Part shown: positions 12,601-24,609 of the stretch, piece after piece
How the letters are laid out: the number at the start of each line of letters is the position of its first letter
Position numbering within the stretch: position 1 is the stretch's first letter
NCBI GenBank assembly: GCA_033032865.1
Contig: JAWHQI010001215.1
Coordinates: 1 to 64,000, forward strand
Direction: 5' to 3'
From: Dactylorhiza incarnata
Taxonomy: Eukaryota; Streptophyta; Magnoliopsida; Asparagales; Orchidaceae
Length of the DNA stretch: 64,000 nucleotides
Notes under the pieces: generated by a model
Seen by the model: the letters and a program-made list of their open reading frames with translations, nothing else
Databases searched by the model: none
What the model was told of the DNA's origin: nothing
Made by a program: the position numbers and the translations under genes

Positions 12601-12614
12601 ATCTCCCCCTTTTG
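12601..12614 (-). other. Polypurine tract of SIRE-1
   Basis: On the minus strand AAAAGGGGGAGAT abuts the 3' LTR. Further copies of the CTCCCCC(T) word at about 12722, 12738, 12771 and 12850 are extra polypurine tracts, a known Sirevirus habit. It would prime plus-strand DNA synthesis. Confidence 0.85.
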
Positions 12615-14426
12615 ATAATAACAATTCCACTTAGCAAGAAATCAACAATAGTGTTTATAGTATAAGATAAGCAAGATGATAGTGCAACTATAGTATTTGA
12701 TAAACATGATAATGTGCATACTCCCCCTATGTTAATGCTCCCCCTACATAAATGCAATTTATGTTTTACTCCCCCTAAATGATAGATTACATGAATTATT
12801 CTCCCCTTAATCTTCTATATTTCTCCTATATAGATTTCTTCAATTAATCTCCCCCTTTTGGTATTATCAAAAGAAGGTGGGGTGAGGGTAGTAAGGAGGC
12901 ATAATTATCAAGCTTTTGTAATATATGAAATGATAAAGAGTTTAAGCATAGCATATATAAGAGATTTCAAATAAAAAGATAAGAGTTGTAAGCAAGCGGA
13001 AGATTATAAGAAACATCTTTTTGTAAGCATGAAAAAACATAAGTAAAAATGTGAGTTTTAGTTCAAAATTGAAAGATGTTTTAACCTTTTTTTTTTTTGA
13101 AATCTCAAAGTTTTTCATAGAAATACCAAACATGAAATGAACATATCAATGTGAGATTATACTACAATGTTACTTAATTTTATGTTCAAGAGATACCAAA
13201 ACATTGTAGAGATCATGCTAGGTTATCTAGTGCATTTCTTATATAAAGAGTAGTATATATAAAACATTAGAATCCAATACTCATGAGAAGAAGTGTTATG
13301 AAAGATAATGATGTGCACATGAGTGTATTTTGGGCAATGTTAACAATTGATTTAAATCAACAAAATACAAGACATATGTAAAGTAAAGTGCACAATAAAA
13401 TACAAGTAAATTACTTTCACACACTTTTAATGCACATAATTTTTAACAAAGTGGTGTAATGACCAAGGTTTGCACAAGACACTTTACTATTCTTTCCAAG
13501 GTGCTCAACCTCACAATGCTTATGAAGACTTATCAGGAGGTTCAAGTAGTGCTTGGTGGAGTTATATTTGTCTACATATATAGTTTTTTTGTTCATATTT
13601 GTGAGACAACATTCTCCGAATACACTTGTTTTGCAAACCCAAATTTTTTACTTAGCCACTTTTCTAAATTTTATAAGTGCAATTCAAATGTAGTGTAGGC
13701 AAATAAACTTATGCAAGTTTTAATTCATTGTACAAATACAATACACAAGCAAGCATTTTTATATTTAAACAACACATGTTGATTACCAAAATAAGTGAGT
13801 GAAAGGTATCATTATCAATCATAATACATTTACTCATACTTAGAGGCATGCTAAGCTTGGTTCTACATATATTTTTCAATACAATTGATGCACTTTAAAT
13901 AGATATATTAAAGCAAGATAAACAAAACAATGTTTATAAAAATTTGAAGGAATAAATTTTAACATTGTAAATAATTCTAAATAATAGAATTCATTCATGC
14001 TTGATATTAGCAATAACGATCATACAATTTTTTTGTTGTTTTGAAAATTTTTTAATGAAATAAACACAGAAAAATCACACAAACATATTTTTGTATTTTT
14101 GAATTTTGAATTTTTGTAGTTGATTTTCAAAATATGAATAAAACAAAAATAAAAAAGTCAGAAACACAACAAATAAGTAGTACATATCAACTAACATATT
14201 TTTATAGATTTTTAAAAATTTTAAATATCAGAAAAATCAAATACCTATGCTAGCGCCGACGCTAGCGTTAGCGCTGGAAACAGTACACGATTTTTTATGA
14301 ATTTTAAAAATCTGATTTTTGATATTGATTAGGGGTCTTAAGAGTAGTGTTATGCAGAAATTATGTAATATTCAGAGATGTTTTGATTGCTCAAATTGCA
14401 TAAAACATTAGCGTTTTACATGTTAT
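12615..14426 (-). other. Non-coding region between RNase H and 3' LTR of SIRE-1
   Basis: AT-rich, with no convincing envelope-like frame. The stretch about 13450-13565 is the reverse complement of about 31215-31320 in the gag-only element, which ties the two families together. A GC-rich word, GCTAGCGCCGACGCTAGCG, stands alone in AT-rich DNA at 14249-14267. Confidence 0.7.
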
Positions 14427-15095
14427 TCATTCTAAGATGTCTAAGACTCCTAATTCCAATCTTAATATTTTAAACCTTGCATCGGGAAGAGGTTTAGTAA
14501 ATATATCAGCAAGTTGAGAGTCCGTGCCAATGAAACTAATCCTTACATTTTCCTTTTTAATGTGATCCCTTATGAAATGATGACGCACATTTATATGTTT
14601 GGATCTAGAGTGGTGTACCGGATTATTTGTGAGATCAATGACACTTTTGTTGTCACATTTTAATTCAATAAGTTTTAGATGAAAACCAAAGTCCTCTAAA
14701 GTTTGGCTCATCCATAGTGCTTGTGCACAACAACTCCCTAATGCACTGTATTCGGCCTCCATGGTGGAGAGTGCGACCGAATTTTGTTTCCTACTAGACC
14801 ATGCAACTAATGAAGGTCCTAGAAAATGGCAAGTACCACTAGTACTTTTTCTATGAAGTGAACAACCGGCATAGTCCGAGTCAGAGTAGCCGTGAAGTGT
14901 AAATGAATTATTGTGCGGGTATCATAATCCTAGTTTAGATGACCCAATAAGACATCTAAGAATTCGTTTTACCACTTTTAAATGAGATTCTTGTGGATTG
15001 GCTTGAAATCGAGCACATAATCATATGACAAACATAATATCAGGTCTAATTGCACTTAGATAAAGTAGAGATCCTTTCATACCTCTATATAAAGT
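14427..15095 (-). pseudogene. SIRE-1 pol, C-terminal RT and RNase H
   Basis: Continues the pol frame below an in-frame stop at about 15096. The motifs read GSLLYLSAIRPDIMF, then a further stop, then the RNase H region: HGYSDSDYAG, the active-site glutamate in STMEAEYSALG, KCDNKSVIDL, and HINVRHHFIRD towards DIFTKPL. The RNase H is otherwise complete and ends at 14427. It removes the RNA template during reverse transcription. The stops are single-base changes, in keeping with decay after insertion. Confidence 0.85.
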
Positions 15096-17465
15096 TTAAT
15101 CTGTAGAAATTCCTAATTCATCTTTTCCTAATTTTTGTGATGCACTCATTGGTGTAGAAGCATGTTTAAGGTTTTCAAATCCAAAACGTTTAAGCATATC
15201 ATGGACATATTTAGTTTGACATACAAAGATACCATCAATTCTTTGTGATATTTGAAAACCAAGGAAATTAGACAGTTCTCCTACAAGACTCATTTCAAAT
15301 CCATTTTTCAACACTAAAATAACTTCTTTACACATCTCTTCATTAGTAGATCCAAAAATAATATCATCAACATATATTTGTAAAATAATTATATCATCAT
15401 TGTTGTGCTTAATGAAGAGAGTATTATTCGCACTTCCCAAAATATAACCGCGCTTTACCAAAAATGATGTAAGTCTTTCATACCATGCACGGGGCGCTTG
15501 TTTTAAACCATAAAACGCTTTCTCTAGTTTATAAACATGATTTGGAAATTTTTCACAAATAAAACTGGGGGGTTGTTCAACATAAACTTCTTCTTTTACA
15601 AACCCGTTTAGAAAAGCACTTTTCACATCCATTTGAAATAGTTTTATTCTATTAAAGCTTACAAATGCTAGAAAAATTCTTATAGACTCTAATCTAGCAA
15701 CGGGTGCAAAAGATTCATCAAAATCTATCCCCTCGATTTGAGAATATCCTTGTCCTACTAATCGTGCTTTATTTCTAGAGATTCTTGACTCACCATCTAA
15801 TTTATTTTTAAAAATCCATTTTACACCTACAACCGGGTGATTAGATGGTCTTTCAACTAATTTCCAAACATTATGTCGCTCAAATTGTTCTAACTCTTCA
15901 TTTATAGCTAGAAACCAAAATTCATCATTTAAAGCAGTAGAAACGTTTTTTGGTTCTATTTCGGAAACAAAACAAATATTTGAAAAAGATTCATGAAGAG
16001 AAGAGCGAGTTCTTACCTCGATAGATGGTTCACCAATTATAAGTTCCCGTGGATGATCCTTTGTGAATTTTATGATGCTTGGAGGTACATATTCATCTTT
16101 CTTGACCTCCTCTTCTTCTTCTTTGGAAGGTTCTTCATCACCATGCTCCAAAGGAGGTAATAGATCATCCTCTTTGCCTGCGAAAAGTTTTTCTATACAA
16201 GGAACAAGCTCATCAAATTTCACATTAATTGACTCTTCAACTTTTCTAGTTCTTTTATTACAAACTCTATAAGCTTTACTAGTTGAAGAGTATCCAAGAA
16301 ATGTTCCTTCATCACATTTTTCATCAAACTTTCCCAAGCTATCTTTTGTATTTAAAATAAAGCATTTACAACCAAAAACTTTGAAGTAAGATACAGTAGG
16401 CTTCTTTTGAAAATAAAGTTCATATGGTGTGAGATTTAAAGATGGGCGAAGCATGATTCTATTTATAACATAACATGATGTGTTTACGACTTCGGCCCAA
16501 AAGGACTTAGGTAATTTATATTCACATAACATAGTGTGTGCAAGCTCTTGAAGTGTCCTATTCTTTCTTTCTACAACACCATTTTGTTGTGGTGTGCGTG
16601 GTGCGGAGAACTCATGTTTTATGCCTAACATATCACAATAAGATGTAAATTTTTCATTTTCAAATTCTCCTCCATGATCCGAGCGAATGCATTTAATTTT
16701 TAAATCACTTTCATTTTGAATATGAGTACATAATTTTGAAAATTCACAAAACGCTTCGGATTTGGATGAGAGAAATATTGTCCAACAATATCTAGAAAAA
16801 TCTTCAATTAAAACATATGTATGTAATCTACCACCAAGACTTGCGGTGCTAACGGGACCAAAAAGATCCATATGAATTAATTGCAAAGGTCTTGTAGTAG
16901 AAGTAACATTTTTACTTTTGAAAGAGGATCTAGTAATTTTACCTTTTTGACATGGTGAACAAAGTGAAGGTAAATTTCCATTTAATCTAGGCAATCCTCT
17001 AATTAAATCTCTTTTGGCAAGTTTTACAATAAGCTTTGTGCTAGCATGTCCTAGCCTTCTATGCCAAAGTTCAGGTTCATCATTTTTGGTAATAAAACAT
17101 TTTAAATATGATTTTGAAAGATCATGAAATGAAACTATATAAACATTGTGTATTCTTGGTGCAGTTAGTAAAATATTGTTTGTAATAGGATTTGATATTT
17201 TGCATAGATTAGTGGAAGATTCAAATAACACATCTAATCCTTTATCACATAATTGGCTAATAGAAATTAAATTGTGTTTTAATCCTTTCACATAAAGAAC
17301 AATAGATATAGTAAAGGATTTGTTACCAACTGTACCAATTCCCATGATCCTTCCTTTTCCGTTTTCACCAAACATCACGATCCCTCGCTTCTTATTTTCT
17401 AGGCTAAGGAACTTTGCTTTATTTCCCGTCATGTGCTTGGAGCATCCTGAATCCAAGTACCACAC
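15096..17465 (-). CDS. SIRE-1 pol: protease, integrase, most of reverse transcriptase
   Basis: A 789-codon open stretch. Protease active site [10 protein letters not shown] lies at residues 5-14. A GAG-pre-integrase zinc region (ELWHRRLGH ... CSPCQKGK) is near residues 130-175. The integrase core has D, D and E in [18 protein letters not shown] and [13 protein letters not shown] follows with [31 protein letters not shown] and catalytic [10 protein letters not shown] near residue 696. The frame ends at a premature stop in ISTD*, where related elements read through. The first methionine is arbitrary: pol normally follows gag, from which two in-frame stops at about 17480-17495 separate it. Confidence 0.92.
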   Translation of the reverse strand: MWYLDSGCSKHMTGNKAKFLSLENKKRGIVMFGENGKGRIMGIGTVGNKSFTISIVLYVKGLKHNLISISQLCDKGLDVLFESSTNLCKISNPITNNILLTAPRIHNVYIVSFHDLSKSYLKCFITKNDEPELWHRRLGHASTKLIVKLAKRDLIRGLPRLNGNLPSLCSPCQKGKITRSSFKSKNVTSTTRPLQLIHMDLFGPVSTASLGGRLHTYVLIEDFSRYCWTIFLSSKSEAFCEFSKLCTHIQNESDLKIKCIRSDHGGEFENEKFTSYCDMLGIKHEFSAPRTPQQNGVVERKNRTLQELAHTMLCEYKLPKSFWAEVVNTSCYVINRIMLRPSLNLTPYELYFQKKPTVSYFKVFGCKCFILNTKDSLGKFDEKCDEGTFLGYSSTSKAYRVCNKRTRKVEESINVKFDELVPCIEKLFAGKEDDLLPPLEHGDEEPSKEEEEEVKKDEYVPPSIIKFTKDHPRELIIGEPSIEVRTRSSLHESFSNICFVSEIEPKNVSTALNDEFWFLAINEELEQFERHNVWKLVERPSNHPVVGVKWIFKNKLDGESRISRNKARLVGQGYSQIEGIDFDESFAPVARLESIRIFLAFVSFNRIKLFQMDVKSAFLNGFVKEEVYVEQPPSFICEKFPNHVYKLEKAFYGLKQAPRAWYERLTSFLVKRGYILGSANNTLFIKHNNDDIIILQIYVDDIIFGSTNEEMCKEVILVLKNGFEMSLVGELSNFLGFQISQRIDGIFVCQTKYVHDMLKRFGFENLKHASTPMSASQKLGKDELGISTD

Positions 17466-17495
17466 GTCTTCATTGTCCTTAGCCTGCCTTCACAT

Positions 17496-19445
17496 CTAGA
17501 AAGAAGATGAGAGTAAAGATCCGGATACCCAAGTGGTACCACCCATAGAATAAGTGGAAGCCTTAGGTACCCAGATTTGTTTTAAAGCTTTTTGTTTTAT
17601 TTTCCTGCAAGAACTAGATGTGTGACCTAACCTATAATAGTTTGCACACGAAATAAAGGGGGTTGAGACCCTTTTCTGGAAAATTTTCTTGCTGGAAGAA
17701 ATTGGATTTACAGAAGAAAAACATTTTGAAAAAGAAAAATCAGGTTTCTGGTATGAGGTGCTAACGCCAGCGTTAGTGGCTAGCACTGGGCGGTAGCCCT
17801 CACCTCGATATCCGAGCCCAAATTTTGCAGAACCATGACACTGGTTCCCTAAGATCATTTTCAGAGATTTTTGGCCTATTCCAAAGTTTATAATGGCCTT
17901 GGTGAGATCATGAACATGTGCTTTAAGTGAAGAGCTTTCTTTCACAAGCATGACACACCTATTTTCAAAACATTTTTTATTATTTTTGATTTGCAAAAGA
18001 GAGGCTTCTAATTTCCTTTCTAATTCCCCCTTCTCTTTTGTAAGAGTTTTGGCATGAGAGAGGGCTTTAGAAAGTGACTCTTCAATATCTTTTGCCAATT
18101 TTGTGGAGTGATCACATTCTTGGCAAGAAACCTTTCTCTTTTCTAAAATAATTACCTTTTTGGAAAGCTTTTGATTTTCTTTAATAAGAGATTCATTTTC
18201 ACGATTTAATAAAATACTATCTTTCATATTTTTATCAAAAGCTTTGCAAGTTTCAAGGAATTCATTAAACAATTCATCATAAGTGGGAGGAGTTACCTCA
18301 GTGTCACTAGGAACACTGGTGTTGTCGCCGTCGTTTCCATGTACCATGAAGCACATGTTTGCTTCCTCATCTTCGCTTGATGAAGACCCGCTTGATTCTT
18401 CGGAGGAGGAGGAAGAGGAGTCATCCCATGTCTTTGCCTTTAGCACCTTCCTCTTTTCTTTCCCTTTGTGCCGTTTCTCCTTTTTCTCTTTCAAGAATTT
18501 TGGGCATTGGCTCCTTATGTGCCCCATCTTCCTACAATGAAAGCATTCTGGTGGAGGTCTCTCTTCTTCATTTTTGCTCTCTTTTTCCTTCTTTGAAGAT
18601 GACCCTTTCCATCTTTCGCCCATTTGGAAATATTTTCGAAAGGTGTTTCTCCTTTACGGATTGCGCATGAATTTTCGGAAGTTCTTCACCAAAAGGCTTT
18701 CTTCATCTTCATCCTCATCCTCTTGGCACTCTTTCTTTGATTTTAGTGCCAACGCCTTCTTCTTTGGCTCCTTGTTGTATTCCTCAAATTGGATTTTGAG
18801 TTCTACCTCATGGGTTTTGAGATTCCCAATGAGGCTCTCAACTTGGAGCGTTCTTAAGTTGTGAGACTCCAAAATAGCCGTCACCTTCGGGTGGAATTTT
18901 GGAGGAAGAGAACGAAGGATCTTATGGACCAAGTCGCCATTTGAGAAGATCTTTCCAAGAGCTTTTGAGGCATTGACGATCTTGGTGAAGCGCGTGTATA
19001 TACCATCAACATCTTCGCTTTCATCCATTCAGAATTTTTCATATTCCGACTCCAGTTGGAAAAGCTTGGAATCTTTAACCTGCGATGTACCTTCATGAGT
19101 AACTTCCAAATGATTCCAAATTTCATATGCAGTAGTACATGCAGAAATTCTATTAAATTCATTTCTATCTAACGCACAAAATAGAGCATTCATGGCTTTT
19201 GCATTATTTTTACATTTGAGTTTATCCCGATCATCCCATTTATCTTTGGGTTTTTCTAACATAACCTCTCCAACTACAAATGTAGGAGGAGTGTATTCTT
19301 CTTCTACCATGTTCCAAACCTCAATATCTAGGGTCATAAGAAAACAATGCATCCTATTTTTCCAATAATTATAATCTGACCCAGTAAATAGTGGAGGTCT
19401 ACTAATTCTCTGACCCTCGGAAAAAGCGAGATCATAAGACGCCAT
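17496..19445 (-). pseudogene. SIRE-1 gag, interrupted
   Basis: Starts MASYDLAFSEGQRISRPPLF at 19445 just after the primer site. The capsid-like part (NYWKNRMHCFLMTLDIEVWN, ... AYEIWNHLEVTHEG) is cut by a TGA at 19029-19031, probably a decayed CGA. It resumes MDESEDVDGIYTRF and goes out of frame for some 50 bases near 18600-18660. The last piece (18623-17496) has the zinc knuckle CFHCRKMGHIRSQC at about 18504-18545, acidic serine runs, a coiled coil, and the terminal WVPKAST motif. The coding strand at 17757-17800 contains a GC-rich word set that looks like inserted LTR motif sequence. Gag would package the RNA in cytoplasmic particles. Confidence 0.88.
17757..17800. repeat. GC-rich tag motif inside SIRE-1 gag
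   Basis: GGTGCTAACGCCAGCG followed by TTAGTGGCTAGCAC and GGGCGGTAGCC. These are the same words as in the SIRE-1 LTRs and in the post-RNase H region (14249). In the protein it encodes an unremarkable stretch within GEGYRPVLATNAGVSTSYQ. Confidence 0.7.
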
Positions 19446-19479
19446 TATTCCTGGTTTTTAAACCGTTCAGAATAACCTT

Positions 19480-19491
19480 GCTCTGATACCA
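19480..19491 (-). other. Primer binding site of SIRE-1 (tRNA-iMet)
   Basis: The minus strand reads TGGTATCAGAGC two bases inside the 5' LTR, a perfect 12-base complement to initiator methionine tRNA. Confidence 0.93.
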
Positions 19492-19493
19492 CT

Positions 19494-20777
19494 TGTTGGA
19501 TCTTACGGCGCCCTTAGAGGGGGGGTGAATAAGGGAATAAAATTCTTTGTTACTTTTTACTAAATTATTTAGAGAAACTCAGAACAAAATAACAATTTAT
19601 CTTAAAGAAGGAAAACAATTGTAATTTGCAATTCTAAAAGTTATGCCGAATGATAGAAATCAAGTAAACACAAAAGAGACATGATTATATTATATGGAAA
19701 AAGTGTTTACATAAATTTGATTTCTATATCGCTAGAAATCGGAGGCATACAAATGTAAATTTCTTTTCCTTTTCTATACCGTCTTGTATCCCCACAAACC
19801 GGTTGGCTTTAGCCTATCCTTCCCCGGATAAGGCCTCAAGCCGCTCTAGCCAATCCTTCCCCGGATATGGCCTCAAGCCCCCCTAGATCTAATCACTAGA
19901 ACTAGTCGCCAACACAAGACGAATTTCCCCCTAAGTCCTACCCAGACCTAGTCGCCAACACAAGGCGAATTAACTTAACGATTACAAAAAAATTATGGAA
20001 TGAAAATTAATATAACAATAATGAAACTCCCTATATGAGATCTCTGAAGATGAGGATGAAGGATTGTTGTAGCATAAGCGAGGTTGAAGCGATCGTTCTT
20101 CGGATGCAGCGTGGTCGCTTCCTTCTCCAGAAATCCTCTTTGAATTTGAGTGGGAGATGAACTTTCAGCGGGGTAGCTGCTTTGGAAATATGGCACAAGT
20201 AATCTCTCTGGAAGCACTCACTCAAAACGAGAGAGAGCCCATCATTTTATAGAACTTGGAGATAGCGCCTGCGTTAGCTCCTAGCGCCTGCGATAGCGTT
20301 CATGTGGAGCGGTTGTGAAACCGTCGGTGGCGTGGCACTGTACACGAACTTGAGATAGCGCTTGGAGGTAGCACTAGCGCTGGCGGTAGCGGTTGCGAAA
20401 CCGTTGGTGGCGAGGCAGAAAAAACCTTTGTCGAACGGAATTTTTGTCGAACGAAGTTTTCGTCGAACGGAGTTCCACATTCGTCGAACGGAAATTTACG
20501 TCGAATGAATTTCCACATTGGACGAATGGAAATTTTCGTCGAACGGAGTTCCACATTCGTTGAACGGAGTTTCAAGTTTGTCGAACGAGCTAGCGCTTAG
20601 TAGTAGCGCAAGCGCTGGCGGTAGCGCATTGTTTAAGATTTTTGAATTCAGCAGCTTTCTACCTGTGGAGTATTGCACCTATAGTTCCTGCACACTATAA
20701 ACATACGACAAGCAAGATCAAATACAATTTGGGATTTGTTATTCTCAAACAAAGGGATGTGACACACATGACCAACA
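19494..20777 (-). repeat. 5' LTR of SIRE-1
   Basis: 1284 bases, collinear with 11313-12600. The G-run is seven long here against ten in the partner. The GTCGAACGGA block lies at about 20428-20585. The flanking host sequence after it is CTTAA, the target duplication. Confidence 0.93.
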
Positions 20778-20782
20778 CTTAA

Positions 20783-21175
20783 CCACCCGCCTTTGCTCTG
20801 ATTTGTTCTGCGCTTTTGTGGTTTTTTTCAAACTCAGTCATCCTGACCATAATCATCTTGATCTTTGTGACTTGCGCGAAATGTGCGATCTCAGTTTCGA
20901 CTTGTGTGGTTAAATCTCTGTGACTGCACCCCCTTCTTTTCTCTATGGAGACTCCAGATGCCCCTTCTTCAGCCTCAAATCCCACTACTTCAGCTTCATA
21001 TCCTTCTGGCAATCTAGGCACTACCTAAAAGTTTACCAGACCAAACTACCCAGGCTAGAGTGTCTTCTTCACCTTTCCTCTAAGGTACCCACGTAAATGT
21101 CATCATCTCACTGAGGACCCTCGGCAAAAGGATCAGCTACCTATGATGACTGGGATGCCAGCGATGCTCTAGTTC
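20783..21175 (+). other. Leader/gag start of host Copia, degraded
   Basis: Continues the host Copia after the SIRE-1 insertion (joining 11199-11312 across the CTTAA duplication). GC-balanced sequence with several stops. I see no clear gag motif here, but the context between LTR and gag supports the assignment. Confidence 0.5.
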
Positions 21176-21180
21176 GTACA

Positions 21181-22152
21181 TGTAACAGTCCTGGCCTGCC
21201 ACGCAGCTACAGACGACTGCCGGCACCGACGGTCCAGCCTGACCCGGGCCCCTGGCACCGTCGGTTCAGCCTCACCCCGAAGGGTTAACCACAAGCCTGC
21301 AGGCCGTGCACCCCAACGCCTCTCTGGCCCTGTTTCTCAGGCGCAGCGCGTTGTTGGAGGGGGGTCTCGAACCCACAACCTCCCTTGATAGGAACTGTTG
21401 AACTTTTTGTAACAGTCCTGGCCTGCCACGCAGCTACAGACGACTGCCGGCACCGACGGTCCAGCCTGACCCGGGCCCCTGGCACCGTCGGTTTAGCCTC
21501 ACCCCGAAGGGTTAACCACAAGCCTGCAGGCCGTGCACCCCAACGCCTCTCTGGCCCTGTTTCTCAGGCGCAGCGCGTTGTTGGAGGGGGGTCTCGAACC
21601 CACAACCTCCCTTGATAGGAAACCTTGAACAGTTCCTATCACCAACTGAGCTGCACTTTTTGTAACAGTCCTGGCCTGCCACGCAGCTACAGACGACTGC
21701 CGACACCCACGGTCCAGCCTGTCCCGGGCCCCTGGCACCGTCGGTTCAGCCTCACCCCGAAGGGTTAACCACAAGCCTGCAGGCCGTGCACCCCAACGCC
21801 TCTCTGGCCCTGTTTCTCAGGCGCAGCGCGTTGTTGGAGGGGGGTCTCGAACCCACAACCTCCCTTGATAGGAAACCTTCAACAGTTCCTATCACCAACT
21901 GAGCTGCAGCTCAGTTGGTGATAGGAACTGTTGAAGGTTTCCTATCAAGGGAGGTTGTGGGTTCGAGACCCCCCTCCAACAACGCGCTGCGCCTGAGAAA
22001 CAGGGCCAGAGAGGCGTTGGGGTGCACGGCCTGCAGGCTTGTGGTTAACCCTTCGGGGTGAGGCTGAACCGACGGTGCCAGGGGCCCGGGTCAGGCTGGA
22101 CCGTCGGTGCCGGCAGTCGTCTGTAGCTGCATGGCAGGCCAGGACTGTTACA
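21181..22152. mobile_element. SINE-like foldback composite (three direct units plus one inverted)
   Basis: Units start with TGTAACAGTCCTGGCCTG at 21181, 21408 and 21661. A fourth, inverted unit fills 21907-22152. Read from its head, each unit has an A-box-like CAGCTCAGTTGG and a B-box-like GGTTCGAGACC at tRNA-like spacing, then about 170 bases of GC-rich tail ending CTGTTACA. Units 1 to 3 are joined by a short T-run (A-run on the minus strand), as in head-to-tail SINE multimers. Unit 3 and the inverted unit meet head to head at GAGCTGCAGCTC and are each exactly 246 bases. The whole is flanked by GTACA (21176-21180 and 22153-22157). Its ends are TG..CA with a 5-bp duplication, so an LTR-integrase-like entry cannot be excluded. 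Confidence 0.75.
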
Positions 22153-22157
22153 GTACA

Positions 22158-23482
22158 TGGCTCGCTAACAGTCTCTATGTCGAGTGCCTACCCATTATTC
22201 AACATGATGAAACTGTTAAGGAAGCCTAGAATCATCTTGCTACTCTCTACTCAAAGGGAGATCAGAATTCTTGCATATACACATTATATGTCGATCTCTT
22301 TGCCCGCCTCAACATGACACCCACTACTACCTACTAGGAGATGCAAGCTCTTGGTACCATACTTCTTTATAACTGCCCCTTCTCCGCAGATCTTACTAAG
22401 TAACATAAACACTTCCAAGAACTTCTGGTGGTGAGTTATCTGCTTCGCCTCTCGAAATCATACGAAAAGATCCATCAAAATATTCTGGGTGAAGTTGACT
22501 CTCCTACCCTCGATGCCACCGCTGCTCGAATCTCTATTGTCATAACTCTTCTTCAGCGACCTCTACTTACCTCCTCGCACCCCTGACAGTTTTGCTCATC
22601 CACCACACCGGGGTAACAATAGTGGTCGTGGATGCTACTCTAGTGGAAGAGGCCCTTTTCGGCACATCTGCCCTTATTGTGGAAGGCCAGGTCATCATGT
22701 GGATCATTGTTGGGCCATGCATCCTCATCTTTTTTCACAAGTAGGTGAAGCATCTCTTTCTTCCTAAAAGAAGTCTGCCTCTCTTGCCACCTCTTAAGGT
22801 AGTTCGCATGTAGTCACCCAGGGTAAGTGGCTCATTGACTGTAGTGCTACTAATCATATGACGAGAACTCATTTTCTTTTTTCTCATTTGGACAAACATG
22901 ATCTGTCACCAACGATTTGGATTGGGGATGGCTCTCCATCCCCTATGTGCGGGACTGGTATGGTCCATGCCACTACATATCTTCAACTTGAGGACACTCT
23001 CTATGTGCTGACATTTCCATGCAATTTCCTCTTTATTACATCTCTCTACAGACAACTATATTGTTCAATCATGTTTACATCTACTACTTGTTCTTTTCAA
23101 GATCCTCGCTCCAAGGAGACAATTATTATTTGGACTGAAAATGGCGGCTTCTACTTCCTTATAATGTCTCTACACTCTCAGCTTCTACTATCTCCAACTC
23201 TCTTCTTTAGTGGCATATTTGCCTCAGTCATCCTCCTCCTCACCTCCTCTACCAGCTTATGCCAGAACTGCTACAGGATGACTCTTCCCTCAATTGTGAA
23301 GATTGCCAGTTAGGCAAACATCACCGCTCCGCTTATCTAGCTAAACATGGACGTAGCTCTTCTTGGCCTTTTGATCTTGTTCACTCGGACAACTGGGTTC
23401 CCTCTCCTACCAAATCTGTCGATAGGGGAAGTCGATATTTTGTCATTTTTATTGATAATTTCTCAAGATGTACTTGGGTGTA
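22158..23482 (+). pseudogene. Host Copia gag-pol fragment (gag, zinc knuckle, protease, integrase start)
   Basis: Frames change several times. Recognisable parts in order are a gag piece (TTYEMQALGTILLYN region about 22320-22560), a CCHC knuckle CPYCGRPGHHVDHC at 22669-22710, a protease-like WLIDCSATNHMT at about 22828-22863 (usual Ser/Gly replaced), pre-integrase CEDCQLGKHHRSAY at about 23275-23320, and the integrase start with FDLVHSD and YFVIFIDNFSRCTWVYVM. It ends at 23482, where a Gypsy LTR begins. The knuckle and short LTR suggest a non-Sirevirus Copia; the exact lineage is uncertain. Confidence 0.75.
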
Positions 23483-24109
23483 TGTAATGCCCCAATTCGT
23501 GCTAGACCCCTCTGTTGGAGCCTATGTTCTACATCTCTTGGTTTGAGAATAGCAAATACCGTGTTGTATTTGATCTTGTATTTTGTGTGTTTATAGTATG
23601 CATGCTGTATAGGAACTATAGCTACACATCCCTACGAATTGTATACTGAATGGAGATGAGTACTCTCTGGAAAGAGAGCTAACGCCCCGCGTTAGTTGTT
23701 AACGCCCAGCGTTAACTTCCATTGAGAAGGAATCCGTCGAGAAGAAATGCCATCGAGAACGAATCCGTTGAGAAGCCAAAGACAACGCCAGGCGTTACGT
23801 CTTAATGCTGGGCACTAACCGTTCGACAAAATTACGTTCGACAAAAATGCCGTTTGACGAAATGGGAAGGCCGCTCGACGAATTGGAGTTCGACGAACTG
23901 AGCTACTGCACAACAATATTGCGTTCGACGAAATGAACTTGTGATAAATAGAAAATATACGCATTTTTCTATATAGTTTTTAGTATAGTTTTAATTAAAT
24001 TTGTAAATAATATATGTAAATTAATGAATAAAATGTTTGTTTTTGCTATTTTTGTTTTTAACTTAGTTTTATTTTCATTTTATAAAATTTCTGTAATTTT
24101 GTTAAGTCA

Positions 24110-24570
24110 CGCCCTCGGACACGCCCGTGTGCAAGGGCGTGTTCAATAATTTCTGATAATTTTCATTTCTGTCTTTTTTCCAGCTCAAACATCAAGTCAC
24201 GCCCTTGGTCACGCCCGTGACCGAGGTCGTGTACTTGGTCACGCCCGTGTTGGATGTTCAGCCAGATTCGAGCCCAAATGTCAATGTCACGCCCAATGTC
24301 ACGGCCGTGATCTAGTCACGCCCGTGACCGAGGCCGTGACTCAACAAAGCTTCCAGAAAACCAAAGGACACGCCAGGTGTCACGCCCAGTTCAAGCTCAA
24401 GCCTGCCGACATCGAACACGCCCGTGTTCCTTAGAACACGCCCGTGTACTTCCAAAGTCGCCGATCAAACCTTCTAGATGCCAGCCTGGATCCAGCTGTT
24501 CTGGCTATTCGCACCCCAAGCCGTGTCACGCCCTCAGTCACGCCCGTAACCGAGGGCGTGTAATTCCAAA
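24110..24570. repeat. Cluster of CACGCCCGTG / GAGGGCGTG words
   Basis: At least a dozen copies of GTCACGCCC(G/T), CACGCCCGTG and GAGGGCGTG in direct and inverted order. The reading CACGCCCGTGACCGAGG(G/T)CGTG folds on itself. The same word set fills the LTRs of the Athila-like element (45780-46230 and 50005-50440). Confidence 0.85.
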
Positions 24571-24609
24571 ATTTTGCCTATAAATAGAGGCCGACCCCCT
24601 CATCAATTC

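Larger units (their letters stand above)
11313..20777 (-). mobile_element. Sirevirus-type Copia retrotransposon, complete, minus strand (SIRE-1)
   Basis: Two LTRs of about 1.29 kb enclose gag and pol in Copia order (protease, integrase, RT, RNase H). The flanks carry the 5-bp duplication CTTAA (11308-11312 and 20778-20782). Sirevirus features seen are the long LTRs, the iMet primer site, a long gag with a coiled-coil tail, a 1.8-kb non-coding stretch after RNase H, and several polypurine tracts near the 3' LTR. Stops and shifts in gag and pol mean it cannot move on its own now. The LTRs differ from each other by a few per cent by eye, so the insertion is not recent. It sits in the leader of the host Copia. 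Confidence 0.93.

Noticed and set aside
12615..14426. Envelope-like gene after RNase H in SIRE-1
   Set aside because: Some Sireviruses have one, but here no frame is longer than about 80 codons and no signal peptide or membrane pattern is consistent.
21890..21925. tRNA gene
   Set aside because: A- and B-box-like motifs are present, but the acceptor stem cannot pair and the motif continues into a repeated 246-bp unit, so a SINE-like element fits better.
21181..22152. CRISPR array or bacterial integron-like array
   Set aside because: Repeats are about 250 bases without unique spacers, and the whole context is a plant nuclear genome.
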